A stretch of 64,000 nt of DNA from Chromatiales bacterium (GCA_022360905.1 JAKSBX010000156.1:62001-126000); one strand, 5' to 3'. Positions 36,081 to 46,663 are shown, counted from the stretch's first letter. Translations and numbers: made by a program. The notes: generated from the letters alone by a model not told the origin.

Positions 36081-37319
36081 TCAGACTCGGCGGAATGCCA
36101 ATGTGCCGTTGGTACCACCAAATCCGAAGGAGTTGGAGATCACCACATCCAGCTTCATCTCCCGGGCTGTATTCGGTACGTAGTCCAGATCGCAATCCGG
36201 ATCCTGATTCTCCAGATTGATGGTCGGGGGTACCACCTGGTTGTGCAACGCCAAAATGGTGAACACAGCTTCGGCGCCGCCAGCGGCACCCAGCATGTGT
36301 CCGGTCATCGACTTGGTCGAGCTGACACAGAGTTTGTGGGCATGATCACCAAAGGCCCGTTTGACCGCCAGGGTTTCAGCCACATCACCGGCTGGAGTGG
36401 ATGTACCATGGGCATTGATATAGTCAACCTCTTCCAGGTTGATACCCGCATCCTTGAGGGCCATCTCCATACACTGAGCCGCGCCTGAGCCATCCTTCGA
36501 AGGTGCGGTCATATGATAGGCATCCGAGTTCATTCCCACACCCACCAATTCAGCGTAGATTTTTGCGCCACGGGCCTTGGCCTGTTCGTACTCTTCCAGT
36601 ACCACCACACCGGCACCGTCACTCAGTACAAAACCGTCACGATCCTTGTCCCAGGGACGACTGGCCGCCTGCGGATCATCGTTTCTGCGTGACAGGGCAC
36701 GCGCTGCAGCAAAGCCACCCAGACCGACCGGAGAAGTGGCCATTTCAGCCCCACCGGCGATCATCACATCAGTCCGACCGAAGCGAATCATCATCGCCGC
36801 CTCGGCAATACTGTGTGCGCCGCTGCTGCAGGCAGAAACGATGGAGTAGTTAGGCCCTTTCAATCCATACATGATGGAGAGGTTGCCCGATACCATGTTG
36901 ATGATGCTGGAGGGAACAAAGAATGGTGAAATCTTGCGCGGTCCGCCATCGAGGTATGACTGATAGCTGTTCTCAATCCCAGTGATACCGCCGATACCCG
37001 AGCCGATCAGCACACCGATACGGTCAGCATTCTCTTCGGTCACTTCCAACCCGGAGTCTTTGATCGCCTGAATACCGGCCGCAACACCGTAATGGATAAA
37101 TTTATCCATTTTCTTGGCTTCTTTCTTCGGGATGTAGTCGGTGACTTCAAAGCCGTATATGGGACCACCAAACTGAGTCGAGAACGATTCGACATCAAAG
37201 TGGGTGATCGGTTGGATCCCACTCTTACCGGCCTGTATGTTCTCCCATGAGGAAGCCACATCCAGTCCAACAGGAGCTACCATGCCCAGCCCAGTTACGA
37301 CAACCCTTCTTGCAGTCAT
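36081..37319 (-). CDS. fabF: 3-oxoacyl-ACP synthase II
   Basis: The 412-residue condensing enzyme elongates acyl-ACP. Its Cys-His-His triad is in [24 protein letters not shown] and [12 protein letters not shown], with the terminal [14 protein letters not shown]. It begins [16 protein letters not shown] transcription-stop-like hairpin separates it from acpP upstream. Confidence 0.97.
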   Translation of the reverse strand: MTARRVVVTGLGMVAPVGLDVASSWENIQAGKSGIQPITHFDVESFSTQFGGPIYGFEVTDYIPKKEAKKMDKFIHYGVAAGIQAIKDSGLEVTEENADRIGVLIGSGIGGITGIENSYQSYLDGGPRKISPFFVPSSIINMVSGNLSIMYGLKGPNYSIVSACSSGAHSIAEAAMMIRFGRTDVMIAGGAEMATSPVGLGGFAAARALSRRNDDPQAASRPWDKDRDGFVLSDGAGVVVLEEYEQAKARGAKIYAELVGVGMNSDAYHMTAPSKDGSGAAQCMEMALKDAGINLEEVDYINAHGTSTPAGDVAETLAVKRAFGDHAHKLCVSSTKSMTGHMLGAAGGAEAVFTILALHNQVVPPTINLENQDPDCDLDYVPNTAREMKLDVVISNSFGFGGTNGTLAFRRV

Positions 37320-37349
37320 GTATGACTACCCCCAAATCTCATCGGTATT

Positions 37350-37398
37350 GCTGAAAAACAAAAGGCCGCGCCCCGTTATGGATGGAGCATGACGGCCT
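37350..37398 (-). terminator. Hairpin and T-run between acpP and fabF
   Basis: On the minus strand AGGCCG (37393-37398) pairs with CGGCCT (37363-37368), with additional GCTCC/GGGGC pairing inside. It is followed at once by TTTTGTTTTTC. This is a good intrinsic-terminator layout placed 26 bases after the acpP stop and before fabF. It probably lets acpP be expressed well above fabF by partial termination. Confidence 0.7.
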
Positions 37399-37423
37399 GC
37401 AAAAATTAGTTCTGCTGTACAGC

Positions 37424-37657
37424 TCAACTATGTGCGTTGATGTAATCAACAGCCAATTGCACAGTTGTAATCTTTTCAGCCTCTTCATCAGGAATCTCGG
37501 TTTCAAATTCCTCTTCAAGGGCCATTACCAGCTCTACTGTGTCGAGAGAGTCAGCGCCAAGATCATCGACGAAAGAAGCTTCAAGTGTCACCTCTTCATC
37601 TTTAACGCCCAGTTGTTCTACCACGATTTTTCGAACTCGTTCTACGACATCGCTCAT
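37424..37657 (-). CDS. acpP: Acyl carrier protein
   Basis: A very acidic 77-residue protein, the carrier of growing acyl chains. The phosphopantetheine serine is in [21 protein letters not shown] (about residue 37). Sequence and length are those of proteobacterial AcpP. It is flanked by a 194-base AT-rich gap upstream and a terminator-like hairpin downstream, as expected for a separately boosted, abundant transcript. Confidence 0.98.
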   Translation of the reverse strand: MSDVVERVRKIVVEQLGVKDEEVTLEASFVDDLGADSLDTVELVMALEEEFETEIPDEEAEKITTVQLAVDYINAHS

Positions 37658-37851
37658 TTTATTAATTTCCTCTGGATTAACCGACGACCACCAATAGGGC
37701 CGATGCGGTATTGTAGTAACAAAAAAGTTCTGAGAAAAGCGTAATCATTAGTTCAGTTTAATGTCACTAATTTATTGATTATCTTTTTCTAAACAAACAA
37801 TTATAAGCTAAACTTCATTTAACTTATAATGTTTTTAATCTGAAAATGTCC
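37658..37851 (-). promoter_or_regulatory. AT-rich acpP upstream region
   Basis: The 194 bases between fabG and acpP are markedly AT-rich. On the minus strand they contain TATAAT (at 37800-37805), a consensus -10 hexamer about 140 bases before the acpP start; the -35 match is poor. At the fabG end, ATGTCC (37846-37851) and GGACAT (37855-37860) form a small stem whose three-base loop is the fabG stop codon. TTTTC follows on the minus strand. An acpP promoter here is likely; its exact site is a guess. Confidence 0.45.
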
Positions 37852-38595
37852 TTAGGACATGTACATTCCGCCGTTTACATGCAGGGTCTCACCTGTGATA
37901 TAGCGTCCAGATGCACCGGCAAGAAACAGAACGGCGTTCGCTATATCCTCGGGTAATCCCAGTTGCTGCAGCGGAATATTTTCGATCAGACTCTTCCGTT
38001 GAGCCTCCGGCAGTTCGTTGGTCATGTCGGTTTCGATGAAACCCGGTGCCACAGAATTTACCGTGATCCCCCTGGAACCTACCTCACGGGCCAGTGAACG
38101 GGTAAATCCATCGATGCCGGCCTTAGCGGCTGCGTAATTGGACTGACCCGCGTTCCCCATTGAGCCAACGACTGAGGAGATATTGATGATTCGCCCTTTG
38201 CGCGCCTTCATCATACCTCTCAACACACCCTTGCTGAGACGGTAGACCGAGGAGAGATTGGTGTTGATCACCCGCTCCCACTCATCATCCTTCATCCGCA
38301 TCAGCAGATTGTCGTTGGTGATTCCTGCATTATTCACCAGAATGGTCGGTGCACTGTATTTTTCTGCGATGGCGCTCATCAATGCGTCAATAGAGGCTTG
38401 ATCTGCCACATCCAGCACCATGCCGCACCCAGTAACAGAAGCCTCATTCAGACGCGCAGTGATCGCCTCGGCACCGCCCTCAGAGGTTGCGGTTCCCACC
38501 ACAGTGGCACCGGCAGAGGCCAGGCAGTCAGCGATCGCTGCACCGATGCCGCGACTGGCTCCAGTGACCAGGGCAATTTCATTCTCCAGACTCAT
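37852..38595 (-). CDS. fabG: 3-oxoacyl-ACP reductase
   Basis: A 247-residue short-chain dehydrogenase that reduces 3-oxoacyl-ACP with NADPH. The cofactor motif is TGASRGIGAAIAD, the NNAG motif ILVNNAGITNDNLLMRM, and the catalytic Ser-Tyr-Lys is seen in ISSVVGSMGNAGQSNYAAAKAG. The terminal ITGETLHVNGGMYMS is typical. The start overlaps the fabD stop (ATGA). Confidence 0.97.
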   Translation of the reverse strand: MSLENEIALVTGASRGIGAAIADCLASAGATVVGTATSEGGAEAITARLNEASVTGCGMVLDVADQASIDALMSAIAEKYSAPTILVNNAGITNDNLLMRMKDDEWERVINTNLSSVYRLSKGVLRGMMKARKGRIINISSVVGSMGNAGQSNYAAAKAGIDGFTRSLAREVGSRGITVNSVAPGFIETDMTNELPEAQRKSLIENIPLQQLGLPEDIANAVLFLAGASGRYITGETLHVNGGMYMS

Positions 38596-39533
38596 TTCAA
38601 AGCCTCCATAGCCTGATTCAGGCTATTCGTGTCATATACCGCCATACCGGTTAGTTTCCGGTCGATTCTTTTTGTCAGCCCTGCCAGCACTTTGCCAGGC
38701 CCAGCTTCGATGATTCTGCTGCTACCGGCAGCCGCCATCTTCTGTACCGCTTCAACCCAGCGTACCGGACTGTACAACTGTGCTGCGAGTAGTGATCGGA
38801 TCTCGTCACCATCTGCTGCAGATGCCACATTGACGTTGTGAAGCACGGGAATTTCGGCTGCAGAAAGGCTTATTGTAGCCAATTGTTCACTCAACTGCTC
38901 TGCTGCAGGTTTCATCAGCGCACAATGGGACGGCACACTCACAGGAAGGGGCAATGCCCGCTTGGCACCGGCCTCCTTAGCCAACTCACACGCCCGTTCA
39001 ACGGCACTTTTACTGCCGGCAATGACCACCTGCCCCGGGGAGTTGAAGTTGACCGCTTCAACCACCTCTCCCGATGCTGCGGATTGACAGACCTGCCGCA
39101 CAACCTCATCTTCAAGACCGAGAATGGCGGCCATACTGCCGCTCCCTTCAGGCACCGCGTTCTGCATGAATTTGCCACGCTGCGCAACCAGTTTCACCCC
39201 ATCCTGAAAGCCAAGTGCACCGGCACAAACCAGAGCGGTGTACTCTCCCAGACTGTGCCCTGCCATCAAATCTGGCGATGGCCCGCCTTGCTGCTGCCAA
39301 ACACGCCAAACCGCAACACCGGCGGTCAACATGGCGGGTTGGGTATTCTCTGTTTGATTGAGTGATTCAGCCGGGCCGTTTTGAGCCAAATCCCAAAGAT
39401 CAAAACCCAGCACCTCGGATGCTTCGTTAAATGTCTCAGTTACAACGGCAAAATCTTCCGCCAGTTGTTTCAACATACCCACAGATTGGGAACCCTGACC
39501 GGGAAATACCATGCTGAATTGTGTATCACTCAT
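38592..39533 (-). CDS. fabD: Malonyl-CoA:ACP transacylase
   Basis: The 313-residue enzyme loads malonyl groups onto ACP. It begins FSMVFPGQGSQSVGML. The nucleophile serine is in LMAGHSLGEYTAL, the arginine in LVAQRGKFMQNAV, and the histidine in VPSHCALM. It lies between fabH (18-base gap) and fabG in the conserved order. Confidence 0.97.
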   Translation of the reverse strand: MSDTQFSMVFPGQGSQSVGMLKQLAEDFAVVTETFNEASEVLGFDLWDLAQNGPAESLNQTENTQPAMLTAGVAVWRVWQQQGGPSPDLMAGHSLGEYTALVCAGALGFQDGVKLVAQRGKFMQNAVPEGSGSMAAILGLEDEVVRQVCQSAASGEVVEAVNFNSPGQVVIAGSKSAVERACELAKEAGAKRALPLPVSVPSHCALMKPAAEQLSEQLATISLSAAEIPVLHNVNVASAADGDEIRSLLAAQLYSPVRWVEAVQKMAAAGSSRIIEAGPGKVLAGLTKRIDRKLTGMAVYDTNSLNQAMEALK

Positions 39534-39551
39534 AATCGACTTTCGCAGGAG

Positions 39552-40520
39552 TTAGAATTTTGCCAATACCGAGCCCCATGTGAAGCCGCCACCAAAGGCT
39601 TCCATGAGAATTGTCTCACCTCGTTTTATTCTTCCATCCCTGACCGCCACATCCAGTGCCAGCGGCACTGAAGCAGCCGAAGTATTACCATGATCTTCCA
39701 CAGTGACCACCACCCGTTCCATCGGAGTCTGCAGTTTCCTCGCAGTGGCATTAATGATACGGATATTGGCTTGATGGGGTATCAGCCAATCAATGTCCGA
39801 TTTTTGCATCCCATTCGCAGCGAGCGTCTCATCCACGATGCGACCGAGGGTGGTCACCGCCACCTTAAAGACCTCGTTGCCTCGCATCTGCATATACGCC
39901 TCACTCTCGCGAAGCTTGTCGTAACCCCGTGAGATACCCGAGGGGACACGCAGCAGGCTTTCATAGGCTCCATCCGCATGCAGGTGAGTCGAGATGATGC
40001 CCGGCTCATTACTCGCCTCGATCACCACAGCACCTGCACCGTCACCAAACAGCACACAGGTATTCCGGTCGTTCCAATCGAGAATCCGTGAAATGGTCTC
40101 AGCACCCACAACCAGCGCCTTTTTGGCCGATCCGGTTTGAATGAATTTGTCAGCGACACCCAGGGCATAGACAAAGCCGGTACATACGGCCTGAACATCA
40201 AACGCCGCGGGGCCGCGGATCCCCAGGCGTGCCTGCAGCAGACATGCGGTGCTCGGAAAGACTTGATCAGCCGTGGTTGTCGCCACCACGATCAGGTCGA
40301 TCTCATCAGGCTTCAGACCCGCCATATCGAGGGCATTCCGCGCGGCCTTTTCAGCCAGATCGCAGGTAAACTCCCCCTCTTCCGCAATGTGGCGTTTACG
40401 GATGCCGGTACGCTCTACGATCCACTGATCGGTAGTATCAACAATCTTTTCGAGGTCGTGATTGGTCACGACTTTCTCAGGCAGATAACCACCTGTGCCG
40501 GTTATACGCGAATAGATCAC
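39552..40520 (-). CDS. fabH: 3-oxoacyl-ACP synthase III
   Basis: The 322-residue initiating condensing enzyme uses acetyl-CoA and malonyl-ACP. The catalytic residues are in [14 protein letters not shown] (Cys), [11 protein letters not shown] (His) and [14 protein letters not shown] (Asn). The substrate-gate region [13 protein letters not shown] is canonical. Its start overlaps the plsX stop by 4 bases, coupling fatty-acid initiation to phospholipid synthesis. Confidence 0.97.
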   Translation of the reverse strand: MIYSRITGTGGYLPEKVVTNHDLEKIVDTTDQWIVERTGIRKRHIAEEGEFTCDLAEKAARNALDMAGLKPDEIDLIVVATTTADQVFPSTACLLQARLGIRGPAAFDVQAVCTGFVYALGVADKFIQTGSAKKALVVGAETISRILDWNDRNTCVLFGDGAGAVVIEASNEPGIISTHLHADGAYESLLRVPSGISRGYDKLRESEAYMQMRGNEVFKVAVTTLGRIVDETLAANGMQKSDIDWLIPHQANIRIINATARKLQTPMERVVVTVEDHGNTSAASVPLALDVAVRDGRIKRGETILMEAFGGGFTWGSVLAKF

Positions 40521-41539
40521 GCGGTTTCCCTTTTATCCAGATGAGCCTTGACTTGTTCCGCAATGCGGCTTGGCACATCGCTTGAAACCTCTTTGCGGGC
40601 AATGCTGATTGCATTCATAAAGGCAATTTTGTCTGCCCCGCCATGGCTTTTGATTACAATCCCACGCAGTCCCAACAGACTGGCGCCATTGTAGTGTCTA
40701 TGATCAATGCGTTTCGCTAAGCTACGTAATACCGGCAATGCGATCAATCCAGCCAATTGGGTCAGGAGATTCTTTTTGAATTCCAACCGCATGAAATGGC
40801 GGATCATCTTGGCAACCCCTTCACTGCTTTTCAGGGCAATATTTCCAACAAAACCATCGGAAACAATGACATCCGTGCCACCCTGGAAAATATCGTCCCC
40901 TTCAACATAACCTACATAGTTGAGTGAACTGGCGTGCAGCAGTTCATGGGCCTCTTTCACCTGCTCATTACCCTTTATCTCTTCCTGCCCGATATTCAGC
41001 AAACCGATTTTCGGGTTACTGATATCGGTTACCGCAGAGACGGTTTCACTGCCCATAACCGCAAACTGAAACAGGTGTCCAGCGCTGCAATCCACATTCG
41101 CGCCCAGATCGAGCATAAATGTCTGCCCTGTCATGGAGGGTAAAGCGGTAATGATTGCAGGACGATCGATATTCGGTAGCATCTTCAGCACAAATCGGGA
41201 TGTCGCCATCAAGGCGCCGGTATTACCAGCGCTGACACAGGCATCCGCATCCCCGGATTTGACCAGATCAATAGCCACTCTCATGGATGAATCTTTTTTG
41301 TTTCGCAGCGCTTTGGACGGCAGCTCATCCATAGCAACCACTTCAGATGCGTGCTTAATACGCAATCTGTCACCAAATCCATGATTTCCAAGCTTTGCCT
41401 GAAGCGTATCTTCGTCACCGACCAGTATCAGTGCAGTCTCCTTATCCTTGGTCAGATATCCTAAAGCAGCAGGCACTACGACATCTGCGCCGATGTCTCC
41501 GCCCATTGCATCCAGAGAGATTGTGACTGGCCTATTCAT
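40517..41539 (-). CDS. plsX: Phosphate acyltransferase PlsX
   Basis: The 340-residue peripheral membrane enzyme converts acyl-ACP to acyl-phosphate for PlsY. It begins [22 protein letters not shown] and contains [18 protein letters not shown]-type [14 protein letters not shown] and the late segment [19 protein letters not shown]. It starts 92 bases after the rpmF stop. A short inverted repeat (AACCCGT at 41568, ACGGGTT at 41593) lies in that gap. Confidence 0.97.
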   Translation of the reverse strand: MNRPVTISLDAMGGDIGADVVVPAALGYLTKDKETALILVGDEDTLQAKLGNHGFGDRLRIKHASEVVAMDELPSKALRNKKDSSMRVAIDLVKSGDADACVSAGNTGALMATSRFVLKMLPNIDRPAIITALPSMTGQTFMLDLGANVDCSAGHLFQFAVMGSETVSAVTDISNPKIGLLNIGQEEIKGNEQVKEAHELLHASSLNYVGYVEGDDIFQGGTDVIVSDGFVGNIALKSSEGVAKMIRHFMRLEFKKNLLTQLAGLIALPVLRSLAKRIDHRHYNGASLLGLRGIVIKSHGGADKIAFMNAISIARKEVSSDVPSRIAEQVKAHLDKRETA

Positions 41540-41631
41540 TTGAAGATAAATTCACCCAAATAAGAAGAACCCGTCAGAGGCCATTGCCCCACACGGGTTC
41601 CAAACAGGTCATTGAACCGACGAGTTGAGAA

Positions 41632-41811
41632 TCACTCGCCTTTGGTATCGACTACTTTACGGCCTTTATAGAAACCATCCGCAGTCACGTGGTGACGCAG
41701 GTGAGTTTCACCGGAAGTTGAATCAATAGAGAGGGTCTCACTCTTCAGACCGTCATGTGCACGGCGCATACCGCGCTTAGATGGGGTCTTTTTGTTTTGT
41801 TGAACAGCCAT
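41632..41811 (-). CDS. rpmF: 50S ribosomal protein L32
   Basis: A 59-residue protein read from the ATG at 41811 to the TGA at 41632. It starts [20 protein letters not shown] and ends RKVVDTKGE, the standard bacterial L32 sequence with the [11 protein letters not shown] signature. The two zinc-binding cysteine pairs of some L32 forms are absent, so this is the zinc-independent type. It sits between yceD (36-base gap) and plsX, as in E. coli. Confidence 0.97.
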   Translation of the reverse strand: MAVQQNKKTPSKRGMRRAHDGLKSETLSIDSTSGETHLRHHVTADGFYKGRKVVDTKGE

Positions 41812-41847
41812 AGCTGATCTCCTGAAAAAATTTATACAAACTAAAAA

Positions 41848-42375
41848 CTAATGCCTGTCCTTTTTTAGCGCGGACAACACGGCAAACGGATTTTCCTGTT
41901 GCTCAGGTTCTGACACCTGTGGCTCCTCATCTGAGACAAACTCATGAGGCACCTGACAAACATCTGTGTCGTGCATCGGCACTTGAGGCAGTGCCAAAAG
42001 AAGCTCATCTTCGATCAGCTCCCTGAAATTCACCACACCCTCTTCTACCAGACATGGGTCCAGATCTTCAGGCAACCTCTCAGCTTCATTCAGTCCTTGA
42101 ACAAAGACCACCGAGAACCTTCTCTCTACAGGAAATCTCAATGCCCCAAGACAGCGTTGGCACTCTAGTGTCAACTCGGTCCGGACATTCCCGTCAAGCC
42201 GGGCATGCCGCTGCTCGTCACGACTGAAGCTTAAATTGAACAAGACCTCGCCATCTGCCTGCATCAGGCAATCTCGGAGTCTCACAAAAGCCTCAACAGG
42301 CAACTCTCCGCTGACCTCTTTGCCGAGATCAGCGAAACGCCAGGGATCCAATCGATCGGGAAAGCGCTTCGACAT
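41848..42375 (-). CDS. yceD: YceD/DUF177 family protein
   Basis: The 175-residue protein belongs to the YceD (DUF177) family, recognised from LTLECQRCLGALRFPVERRFSVVFV followed by an acidic region and LIEDELLLALPQVPMH. The family is always next to rpmF and is implicated in 23S rRNA accumulation; the biochemical activity is not settled. The CQRC pair is retained, and a second cysteine occurs in DVCQVPH. A strong hairpin lies 24 bases before its start. Confidence 0.93.
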   Translation of the reverse strand: MSKRFPDRLDPWRFADLGKEVSGELPVEAFVRLRDCLMQADGEVLFNLSFSRDEQRHARLDGNVRTELTLECQRCLGALRFPVERRFSVVFVQGLNEAERLPEDLDPCLVEEGVVNFRELIEDELLLALPQVPMHDTDVCQVPHEFVSDEEPQVSEPEQQENPFAVLSALKKDRH

Positions 42376-42398
42376 AAGCGCGAGATAATATTATGAGA

Positions 42399-42431
42399 CC
42401 ACCTCTCATGTCAAAATGACATGAGAGGTGG
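42399..42431. terminator. 15-bp perfect hairpin between oadB and yceD
   Basis: CCACCTCTCATGTCA (42399-42413) is exactly complementary to TGACATGAGAGGTGG (42417-42431), with a three-base loop. It sits 20 bases beyond the oadB stop and 23 bases before the yceD start on the same strand. No T run follows on the minus strand (TCTCATAATATTATC), so it may act as a Rho-blocking or RNA-stabilising hairpin, or as an attenuator, rather than a classic terminator. Confidence 0.65.
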
Positions 42432-42451
42432 GGTCCCGCCGGACTGCGGAG

Positions 42452-43591
42452 TTAACCGCCAACCATCGCCAGCAGAATACCTGCAGCTACCGCCGAACCG
42501 ATCACGCCCGCCACATTCGGCCCCATGGCGTGCATCAGCAGAAAATTGTGGTGATTGGTCTCCAGGCCTACCTTGTTGACCACCCGGGCCGCCATAGGTA
42601 CGGCGGAAACCCCGGCTGCACCAATCAGCGGGTTGACCTTGCCCCCGGTGACCCGATGCATGATTTTACCCATGATTACACCGGCCGCCGTGCCAATACA
42701 GAAAGCAAAGGCGCCCAAAGTCAGGATTCCAAGCGTATCGATGGTCAGAAACTTATCTGCAGAGAGCTTGGAGCCGACCGCCAGCCCGAGGAAAATCGTC
42801 ACGATATTGATGATTTCGTTTTGCGCGGCATGACTCAGACGCTCCACCACACCACTTTCACGAAGCAGGTTGCCGAAGGTCAGCATGCCGATCAACGGCG
42901 CTGCCGAGGGTAGAAAGATGATACACAGCAAAAGCACCGCGAATGGAAACAGTACCTTCTCTAACTTATTGACATGCCTCAACTGCTGCATCTCGACATT
43001 ACGTTCTGCCTCGGTTGTCAGCAAGCGCATGATCGGTGGCTGGATGATCGGCACCAGCGCCATATAGGAGTAGGCCGCCACCGCGATCGCACCCAACAGG
43101 TCTGGTGCCAGTCTGGAAGCGAGAAAAATCGCTGTCGGTCCATCCGCGCCACCGATGATCGCAATCGCTGAAGCCTCAGCCAGGGTGAAATCGAAACCGG
43201 GAACAAAATTCAGCGCCAAGGCGCCCAACAGAGTGACGAAAATACCGAACTGAGCGGCCGCTCCCAACAACAGGGTCCACGGCATGGCAATCAATGCCCC
43301 GAAATCAGTAAGCGCTCCGACTCCCATGAAGATCAGCAGCGGAAACACGCCAGTCTCTATCCCCACACTGTAGATAAGGCCCAGCAGCCCATCGCTACCG
43401 CCGATTCCAGCTAGCGGGATATTACTCAGAATGGCGCCGAATCCGATCGGCAGCAGCAGCAGTGGTTCGAATTTTTTCACCACAGCTAAGTAGATCAATG
43501 CACAGCCAACGCCCATCATCAGGACCTGGCCCCACTCCAGATTCGCCAGACCAGTCGACTGCCATAGCGGTTCTAAGCCTATTTCAACCAT
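42452..43591 (-). CDS. oadB: Sodium-pumping oxaloacetate decarboxylase beta subunit
   Basis: A 379-residue membrane protein with about nine helices that couples decarboxylation of carboxybiotin to Na+ export. The key aspartate lies in [16 protein letters not shown]. Other family segments are [30 protein letters not shown] and [17 protein letters not shown]. It begins 1 base after oadA ends. This is the OadB/MmdB/GcdB family; the neighbouring OadA makes oxaloacetate the likely substrate. Confidence 0.95.
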   Translation of the reverse strand: MVEIGLEPLWQSTGLANLEWGQVLMMGVGCALIYLAVVKKFEPLLLLPIGFGAILSNIPLAGIGGSDGLLGLIYSVGIETGVFPLLIFMGVGALTDFGALIAMPWTLLLGAAAQFGIFVTLLGALALNFVPGFDFTLAEASAIAIIGGADGPTAIFLASRLAPDLLGAIAVAAYSYMALVPIIQPPIMRLLTTEAERNVEMQQLRHVNKLEKVLFPFAVLLLCIIFLPSAAPLIGMLTFGNLLRESGVVERLSHAAQNEIINIVTIFLGLAVGSKLSADKFLTIDTLGILTLGAFAFCIGTAAGVIMGKIMHRVTGGKVNPLIGAAGVSAVPMAARVVNKVGLETNHHNFLLMHAMGPNVAGVIGSAVAAGILLAMVGG

Positions 43592-43592
43592 A

Positions 43593-45398
43593 TCAGGAAA
43601 GACTCAACAGCGGGGTTCCAACCTGTACGGCATCACCCTCTTTAACCAATACCTGAGACACGGTACCTGCTGAATTTGCACGTACTTCGGTCTCCATCTT
43701 CATTGCTTCCAGCACCATCACCACGTCACCCGCAGCCACCTGCTGACCGGCTGACACTTTGATGGCATGGATGTTTCCAGACAACGGTGCGGTAATGTCA
43801 GTACCACCCGCCGGTGCGGGCGCTGCCGTAGGTGCAGGTGCAGCAGCGGCGGCTGCAGGTGTCACATCCGTCACAGCGCCAGCTGGGGAGACCTTGACGT
43901 TATAGGTCACACCGTTGACTTCAACCTGGTAGGCCTCAGGCCCACCGGCCGGTGCCGCCGCAGGCGCCGAGGCCGGAGCGGCGCTCGGAGCCGGTGTTTC
44001 TGTACCCGGTGCTGGCTCAAACGCATCCGGATTGTCTCTGTTTTTGAGAAACTTCAGACCAACCTGAGGGAAGAGCGCATAGATGAGTACGTCATCAACT
44101 TCATCTTTTGCCACTTTGATGCCGTGTTCATCGACCAGACCACGGAATTCCGCGGTCAACTTGTCCATCTCGGCATCGATCAGATCGGCTGGACGGCAGG
44201 TAATGGCCTCTTCGCCATCTTTCAGAACCCTGGACTGAAGCTCAGCATTGACCGGGGCCGGTGTCGCACCGTATTCCCCTTTCAATACGCCTTCAGTCTC
44301 TTTGGCGATGCTCTTGTAGCGCTCGCCCATCAGCACATTGATAACCGCTTGGGTTCCGACAATCTGGGAAGTCGGCGTGACCAGTGGAATGTAGCCCAGA
44401 TCCTCGCGTACTTTGGGAATCTCCTCCAGCACATCATCGAGTTTGTCAGAAGCACCCTGCTCCCTGAGTTGATTCTCCATGTTGGTCAACATGCCTCCAG
44501 GCACCTGAGCAACCAGAATCCGGGAGTCCACACCCTTCAGGGAACCTTCGAATTTTGCATATTTTTTACGCACTTCGCGGAAATAGGCTGCAATCTCCTC
44601 CAGCAGGATGAGATCCAATCCGGTATCCCGATCACTCTCCTTGAGAATCGCCACAACGGACTCTGTGGCAGAGTGGCCATAGGTCATACTCATTGAGGAG
44701 ATTGAGGCATCCATCATATCAACACCCGCTTCGGCGCATTTAACTGCGGTCGCCATACTCATCCCTGTGGTTGCATGGCTATGCATCGCAATCGGTATCG
44801 ATATGCTCTCTTTCAGGCGGGTGACCAGTTCATAACCGGTATAGGGATTCAACAGCCCCGCCATGTCCTTGATGCAGATAGAGTGGCAACCCATATCTTC
44901 CATGCTTTTGCACATATCCAGCCAGTACTCCATGTTGTGAACCGGACTTACGGTATACGACATGGTGCCCTGTGCATGTTTATCGACTTTCAAAGTCGCT
45001 TTAACCGCAGTCTCCAGGTTGCGCAGATCGTTCATCGCATCGAAGATACGGAATACGTCAACGCCGTTGGTGGCCGCTCTTTCGACAAATTTATCCACCA
45101 CATCATCCGCATAATGCCGATATCCCAGGATGTTCTGTCCGCGAAACAGCATCTGCATCGGAGTATTCGGCATGGCCGATTTCAGAATGCGGATACGCTC
45201 CCAGGGATCTTCACCAAGGAATCTGATACAGGCGTCGAAAGTTGCCCCGCCCCAGGTTTCCAATGACCAGAAGCCAACTTTATCCAGCTTTTCTGCAATC
45301 GGAAGCATATCGTCGATACGCATTCTGGTCGCAAACAGAGACTGATGCGCATCTCTCAACACAACTTCTGTTATTCCTAGTGGTTTCTTTTCGCTCAT
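43593..45398 (-). CDS. oadA: Oxaloacetate decarboxylase alpha subunit (biotin protein)
   Basis: The 601-residue subunit has the carboxyltransferase TIM barrel ([16 protein letters not shown] at the start, [26 protein letters not shown]). A conserved middle domain and a proline/alanine-rich flexible linker (roughly 470-535) follow. The C-terminal biotinyl domain has its target lysine in EAMKMETEV near residue 566. It transfers the carboxyl of oxaloacetate to biotin, giving pyruvate. OadG lies 68 bases upstream and OadB directly downstream. Confidence 0.96.
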   Translation of the reverse strand: MSEKKPLGITEVVLRDAHQSLFATRMRIDDMLPIAEKLDKVGFWSLETWGGATFDACIRFLGEDPWERIRILKSAMPNTPMQMLFRGQNILGYRHYADDVVDKFVERAATNGVDVFRIFDAMNDLRNLETAVKATLKVDKHAQGTMSYTVSPVHNMEYWLDMCKSMEDMGCHSICIKDMAGLLNPYTGYELVTRLKESISIPIAMHSHATTGMSMATAVKCAEAGVDMMDASISSMSMTYGHSATESVVAILKESDRDTGLDLILLEEIAAYFREVRKKYAKFEGSLKGVDSRILVAQVPGGMLTNMENQLREQGASDKLDDVLEEIPKVREDLGYIPLVTPTSQIVGTQAVINVLMGERYKSIAKETEGVLKGEYGATPAPVNAELQSRVLKDGEEAITCRPADLIDAEMDKLTAEFRGLVDEHGIKVAKDEVDDVLIYALFPQVGLKFLKNRDNPDAFEPAPGTETPAPSAAPASAPAAAPAGGPEAYQVEVNGVTYNVKVSPAGAVTDVTPAAAAAAPAPTAAPAPAGGTDITAPLSGNIHAIKVSAGQQVAAGDVVMVLEAMKMETEVRANSAGTVSQVLVKEGDAVQVGTPLLSLS

Positions 45399-45466
45399 AA
45401 GCTAGCCGCCGTTGTTAATAAAACAGCCTGGTATCAGGTGTTACAATAATGATGAAAAAGTCAGAC

Positions 45467-45727
45467 TCAATGACGAATCGAACGATATTGGTTAATTGCC
45501 GCCGATATTACGGCAACAAGATCGCCACGCATAGTGGCCGGATCCTGGCCTGCCAAGACGGGTGTACTGGCATGTGTGCTAACTGTCCCTTGTCTTTCCA
45601 TCACGGCCATAGCTAGTTTTGACATCCCCTTCATGGCAAAAACCAGAACAAGAAGGAAAGTGAAAACTATCCCCATTCCAAGGAGCATCAGGTTGACGCC
45701 TGATAGCAACAAGTCTTCAATTGGCAT
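45467..45727 (-). CDS. oadG: Oxaloacetate decarboxylase gamma subunit
   Basis: An 86-residue small membrane protein with one helix (NLMLLGMGIVFTFLLVLVFAMKGM) and a polar C-terminus (DPATMRGDLVAVISAAINQYRS). This is the OadG pattern, where the tail helps hold alpha and beta together. It is the first gene of oadG-oadA-oadB. Upstream to maf there are 266 bases with AT-rich sequence and no further gene. Confidence 0.9.
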   Translation of the reverse strand: MPIEDLLLSGVNLMLLGMGIVFTFLLVLVFAMKGMSKLAMAVMERQGTVSTHASTPVLAGQDPATMRGDLVAVISAAINQYRSIRH

Positions 45728-45993
45728 TGGATATTTTTACTCTTCGGTGATTATTTTTGTCTTTCTACGTTGGGTGAAGACATGTTGTCAAGCAACATGT
45801 GTATTAACAATATCGATTAACCCTTTGTTTTTAAGCAGATAATACTCCATTTATTTAGAATATACATATTCAGTATTGAGCCCATCAATCAATTCTATAC
45901 CTTCATGAGGCTGCATGGCGAGATTTTTTCAATCCATCGCCACCCTGTCTGGTAAAATGGGTGAAATTTTATTCCTTAAATCCATGGACCAGT

Positions 45994-46602
45994 ATGACCC
46001 AGGTAACCCAGTCTGATCACTTACCGCTCGTATTAGCCTCAAGCTCCCCATTCAGAAGAGAACTGCTCAGCCGACTTGGCTTGGAATTCAGCACATCTTC
46101 ACCCGACGTGGATGAGACCAGGCTGAACAATGAGTCAGCAGAAGCGCTGGTTATGAGGCTATCCCAGCAGAAAGCCATGGCCGTTGCAAAGAGCCACCCC
46201 GAGGCGCTGATTGTCGGTTCGGATCAGGTTGCCACGGTGGACGGGGCGATTTTGGGTAAACCCGGCAATCACGAAAAGGCTGTAGAGCAGCTACTCAACG
46301 CCTCCGGCAAGAAGGTTACTTTTTACACCGGCCTCACCCTTTACAACAGTAAAACCGGACAGAGCCAAACTTGCTGTGAGCCTTTTCATGTTCAATTCAG
46401 AACACTCAATCAAACCGAGATCGAGAATTATCTGTTAAAAGAGCAGCCCTACAACTGTGCCGGCTCCTTCAAATCTGAAGGCCTGGGGATCAGCCTGTTT
46501 GAATATATGGAGGGAGCGGATCCGAATGCCTTGATTGGTCTGCCGCTGATTCGTTTGAACACAATGCTGCGGCAGGAAGGCGTGGACATCCTGGCACAAT
46601 GA
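45994..46602 (+). CDS. maf: Maf/YceF nucleotide pyrophosphatase
   Basis: A 202-residue Maf-like pyrophosphatase starting MTQVTQSDHLPLVLASSSPFRRELL, with DVDETRL, GSDQVATVDGAILGKPG and FYTGLTLYN. Maf proteins hydrolyse modified or canonical NTPs. The partnership with yceD/rpmF suggests the YceF (m7GTP) class. A GTG at 45961 in frame would add 11 residues but is not needed. In E. coli yceF is directly divergent from yceD; here the oad operon lies between them. Confidence 0.93.
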   Translation: MTQVTQSDHLPLVLASSSPFRRELLSRLGLEFSTSSPDVDETRLNNESAEALVMRLSQQKAMAVAKSHPEALIVGSDQVATVDGAILGKPGNHEKAVEQLLNASGKKVTFYTGLTLYNSKTGQSQTCCEPFHVQFRTLNQTEIENYLLKEQPYNCAGSFKSEGLGISLFEYMEGADPNALIGLPLIRLNTMLRQEGVDILAQ

Positions 46603-46663
46603 ATGGTCTCATCTCACTAGGCTGAGGCAGATTGATCGATAAGTGGAGATCGGGGCTAACTGG

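Noticed and set aside
43767-44696. A 309-codon open frame antisense to oadA
   Set aside because: It mirrors conserved oadA codons and is rich in arginine and cysteine from the antisense of the alanine/proline linker; no ribosome site or domain.
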